Shown: positions 37,692-39,030 of the stretch, in pieces
Position numbering within the stretch: the first letter of the stretch is position 1
Layout of the letters: each line of letters begins with the position of its first letter
From: a virus
Direction: 5' to 3' (one strand)
DNA length: 39,030 nucleotides
Virus record (IMG/VR): IMGVR_UViG_3300023220_000143
Coordinates: 1 to 39,030 of that record
The notes under the pieces: model-generated
What the model saw: the letters and a program-made list of their open reading frames with translations, nothing else
Told to the model about the DNA's origin: nothing
Database searches by the model: none
Translations under genes and position numbers: made by a program

Positions 37692-38039
37692 ATGGCAACC
37701 AAACCAGCAACGACGTTCCTAAGCGGATTCCAGATACCGGCAACGCTCACATCTGCGTTTGTAGTATCGTCTTCGTTTTCTCGCGTCACGATCAGCAATG
37801 CAAGGGTTGTGAACAGCGACACTGAGACACGCGCATTGACGCTTCAGATGGTCCCTAGTGGGGCTTCATTTCTGGACAGGTATCAAGCGATCATAACCAA
37901 GGACATCGGCCCAGGGCAGACCGTCTTGCTCACCGAGATACTATCGGAGCCAATGCAGACAGGAGATGCTATTTGGGCGCTCGGATCGGCGGCCAACGTA
38001 TTATCTTTAACGGTAGGAGGAACAACTTTTGACGCATGA
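37692..38039 (+). CDS. Beta-sandwich virion protein (115 residues)
   Basis: A Thr/Ser/Val-rich protein with alternating strands (SSSFSRVTISNARVVNSDTE, then RALTLQMVPSG, QAIITKDIGPGQTVLLTEIL, GDAIWALGSAANVLSLTVGG). This pattern matches small phage decoration or stabilisation proteins. It follows the fibre gene after a 41-base gap that contains CTTAACAGTTAAG, and its stop overlaps the next start as ATGA. Confidence 0.6.
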   Translation: MATKPATTFLSGFQIPATLTSAFVVSSSFSRVTISNARVVNSDTETRALTLQMVPSGASFLDRYQAIITKDIGPGQTVLLTEILSEPMQTGDAIWALGSAANVLSLTVGGTTFDA

Positions 38040-38524
38040 TTGAGCTAATCGAAAACCTATCGAAGGCCGATGTTATTTCCATTATCACAGAGGATGATAT
38101 CTGGCCATTTGTTTCCGAGGACGGACTGATAAAGGAAGAGTATGACCCTGTTATGGATCATCCTGATTTTCGGTATCTAGGCGTTTACGTGAACGAGGAT
38201 CTAGCAGGACTGTTCTTTATACATCCAGACTGCGGATTTACATCGGTAAAGGCTCATATTGCCATTTTAAAGCCCTTTAGAGCGCTTTACGCATTGGGAT
38301 CGGTAGAGAAGCTTATCGAATGGTTCACTACACTTTCAGCACGCATTCAGAAGATGAACGCTACCATACCGGAATACAACGAAGGAGCGATTCGACTAGC
38401 TATAGAAGCAGGTTTTACGAAAGAGGGGGTCAACCGAAAGAGCATTATGAGAGACGGGAAAGTTTACGATCAACACGAATTTGGAATCACTAGAAAGGAA
38501 GCGTCAAGATGCCAGCAGCACTAG
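38036..38524 (+). CDS. P22 gp14-position protein, GNAT-like fold (DUF2824 type)
   Basis: A 162-residue protein (P22 gp14 is about 172) with acetyltransferase-like features: YLGVYVNEDLAGLFFIHPDC (about residues 46-65), SVKAHIAILKPFRALYALGS (about 69-88), and NEGAIRLAIEAGFTKEGVNR (about 117-136), which matches the C-terminal part of GNAT proteins. It lies between tail genes and the gp7-like gene, exactly as P22 gene 14, a head assembly gene. Its substrate, if any, is unknown. The last 16 bases overlap the next gene. Confidence 0.7.
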   Translation: MIELIENLSKADVISIITEDDIWPFVSEDGLIKEEYDPVMDHPDFRYLGVYVNEDLAGLFFIHPDCGFTSVKAHIAILKPFRALYALGSVEKLIEWFTTLSARIQKMNATIPEYNEGAIRLAIEAGFTKEGVNRKSIMRDGKVYDQHEFGITRKEASRCQQH

Positions 38525-39030
38525 CACCAACATTAATTGAAGCAAGGGGCGCCAGAAAGGCGTCTGAAGCTCAGGAACGGCAAGGAGAGCGCGGAATCGG
38601 GCTAATCCAAGAACAGTTTGGAAAGACAGAGGAAGCTCTAAGCCCATTCATCCGAGGTGAGACGCCAGAACAAGCGCAGCAACGCGCTTTGATCGGTCTT
38701 TCAGGTCCGGAAGCGCAACAGCAAGCTCAACTGTCACTCGAAACGCCAACGACTAGGAATCTTCGAACGGAAGGTTTTAGATCGCTTGACCAACGGGCAT
38801 CGGCAGCGGGTCAACTTGGAGGATCGAACAGGCTACGAGCTTTGACGGAATTCAGTGCAAACCTTGATCGCCAGCAATCAGCGCAACAATTCAACCAGCT
38901 TGGAGCTTTGGCCGGTCAACGACTTGGAGCAGCACAAACGCTTGGAGGCGTAGGCAGTCAAGCGGCAAGTGGACAAGCTCAAATAGCAGGAGGCATAGGA
39001 CGGGCTCAAGCACAAGGGCAGATAGGTAAA
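38509..39030 (+). CDS. DNA ejection protein, P22 gp7-like position (N-terminal part; continues at 2-205)
   Basis: The first 174 residues of a 198-residue protein that continues across the circle join. It starts with MPAALAPTLIEARGARKASE and is rich in Gln, Ala, Gly and Arg, with a stretch (PEAQQQAQLSLETPTTRNLR... DQRASAAGQLGG) common in podovirus DNA-transfer proteins. In P22 gp7 is cleaved at its N-terminus and ejected first. The gene overlaps the GNAT-like gene by 16 bases. The role is inferred from order and composition. Confidence 0.7.
   Translation, partial: MPAALAPTLIEARGARKASEAQERQGERGIGLIQEQFGKTEEALSPFIRGETPEQAQQRALIGLSGPEAQQQAQLSLETPTTRNLRTEGFRSLDQRASAAGQLGGSNRLRALTEFSANLDRQQSAQQFNQLGALAGQRLGAAQTLGGVGSQAASGQAQIAGGIGRAQAQGQIGK
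38901..39030. repeat. Terminal direct repeat, right copy (circular genome overlap)
   Basis: Identical over all 130 bases to positions 1-130. The reading frame of the ejection protein continues without change from this copy into base 131, so the right end joins the left end. Confidence 0.95.

Noticed and set aside
1-39030. Integrase, repressor, CRISPR array or insertion sequence
   Set aside because: No recombinase motif, array of spaced repeats or terminal-inverted-repeat element was seen on either strand. The only mobile-type genes are the HNH endonuclease and the inserted GIY-YIG-like domain.

Overview
The window is one essentially complete genome of a short-tailed (podovirus-type) double-stranded DNA phage, opened inside a gene. 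Bases 1-130 are identical to bases 38901-39030, so the sequence closes on itself as a circle of 38,900 unique bases. One gene starts at 38509 and ends at 205 across the join. The head and tail genes run in the order of Salmonella phage P22: small terminase, large terminase, portal, scaffold, coat, gp4-like tail factor, gp10-like tail factor, a gp26-position protein, a gp14-position protein, gp7-, gp20- and gp16-like ejection proteins, tailspike. A P22-type terminase suggests headful packaging and a circularly permuted genome, which fits the circular assembly. I see no integrase, repressor, DNA polymerase or RNA polymerase, so the phage appears lytic and dependent on host replication and transcription. 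The host cannot be fixed from the sequence. Many early genes lack a Shine-Dalgarno sequence and start in the context GAATATG, which suggests a host that uses A-rich, non-SD initiation.

Layout. (1) 38509-5688: ejection proteins and tailspike, rightward. (2) 5692-6440: three small membrane proteins, probably for lysis; no endolysin was recognised anywhere. (3) 6437-8638: leftward operon of six genes, including a VRR-NUC nuclease and a MESH1-like HD hydrolase related to (p)ppGpp hydrolases. (4) 8639-9512: about 870 bases without a convincing gene, full of long-range inverted repeats and holding a tRNA-like domain on the leftward strand. I read this as a large structured non-coding RNA, possibly of the GOLLD/ROOL type. 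(5) 9513-9884: DUF3307 membrane protein, leftward. (6) 9885-10612: divergent control region with palindromes and a repeated operator-like site. (7) 10613-21079: rightward early genes. These include many small phage proteins, a RecT annealase with a YqaJ-type exonuclease, a methyltransferase-like protein, a replication organiser carrying an inserted GIY-YIG-type domain, and a DnaC-like helicase loader. (8) 21218-27773: a small protein with a Tat-like signal, terminase genes, an HNH/AP2 homing endonuclease on the opposite strand, and a chain of tail-fibre and tiny overlapping genes. (9) 27773-38524: membrane protein, portal, scaffold, coat, tail completion proteins and fibres.

How the parts probably work together. 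The leftward and rightward early operons diverge from the control region. The rightward operon supplies recombination (RecT plus exonuclease) and recruits the host replicative helicase (organiser plus DnaC-like loader). The late genes run rightward from about 21.2 kb through the circle join to 6.4 kb, where they meet the leftward operon tail to tail with a 4-base overlap. The features most worth a second look are the structured RNA with its embedded tRNA-like domain, the GIY-YIG domain inside the replication protein, the alarmone-hydrolase-like gene, the shared GAATATG start context, and the run of tiny genes joined by TAATG that encode short peptide repeats.
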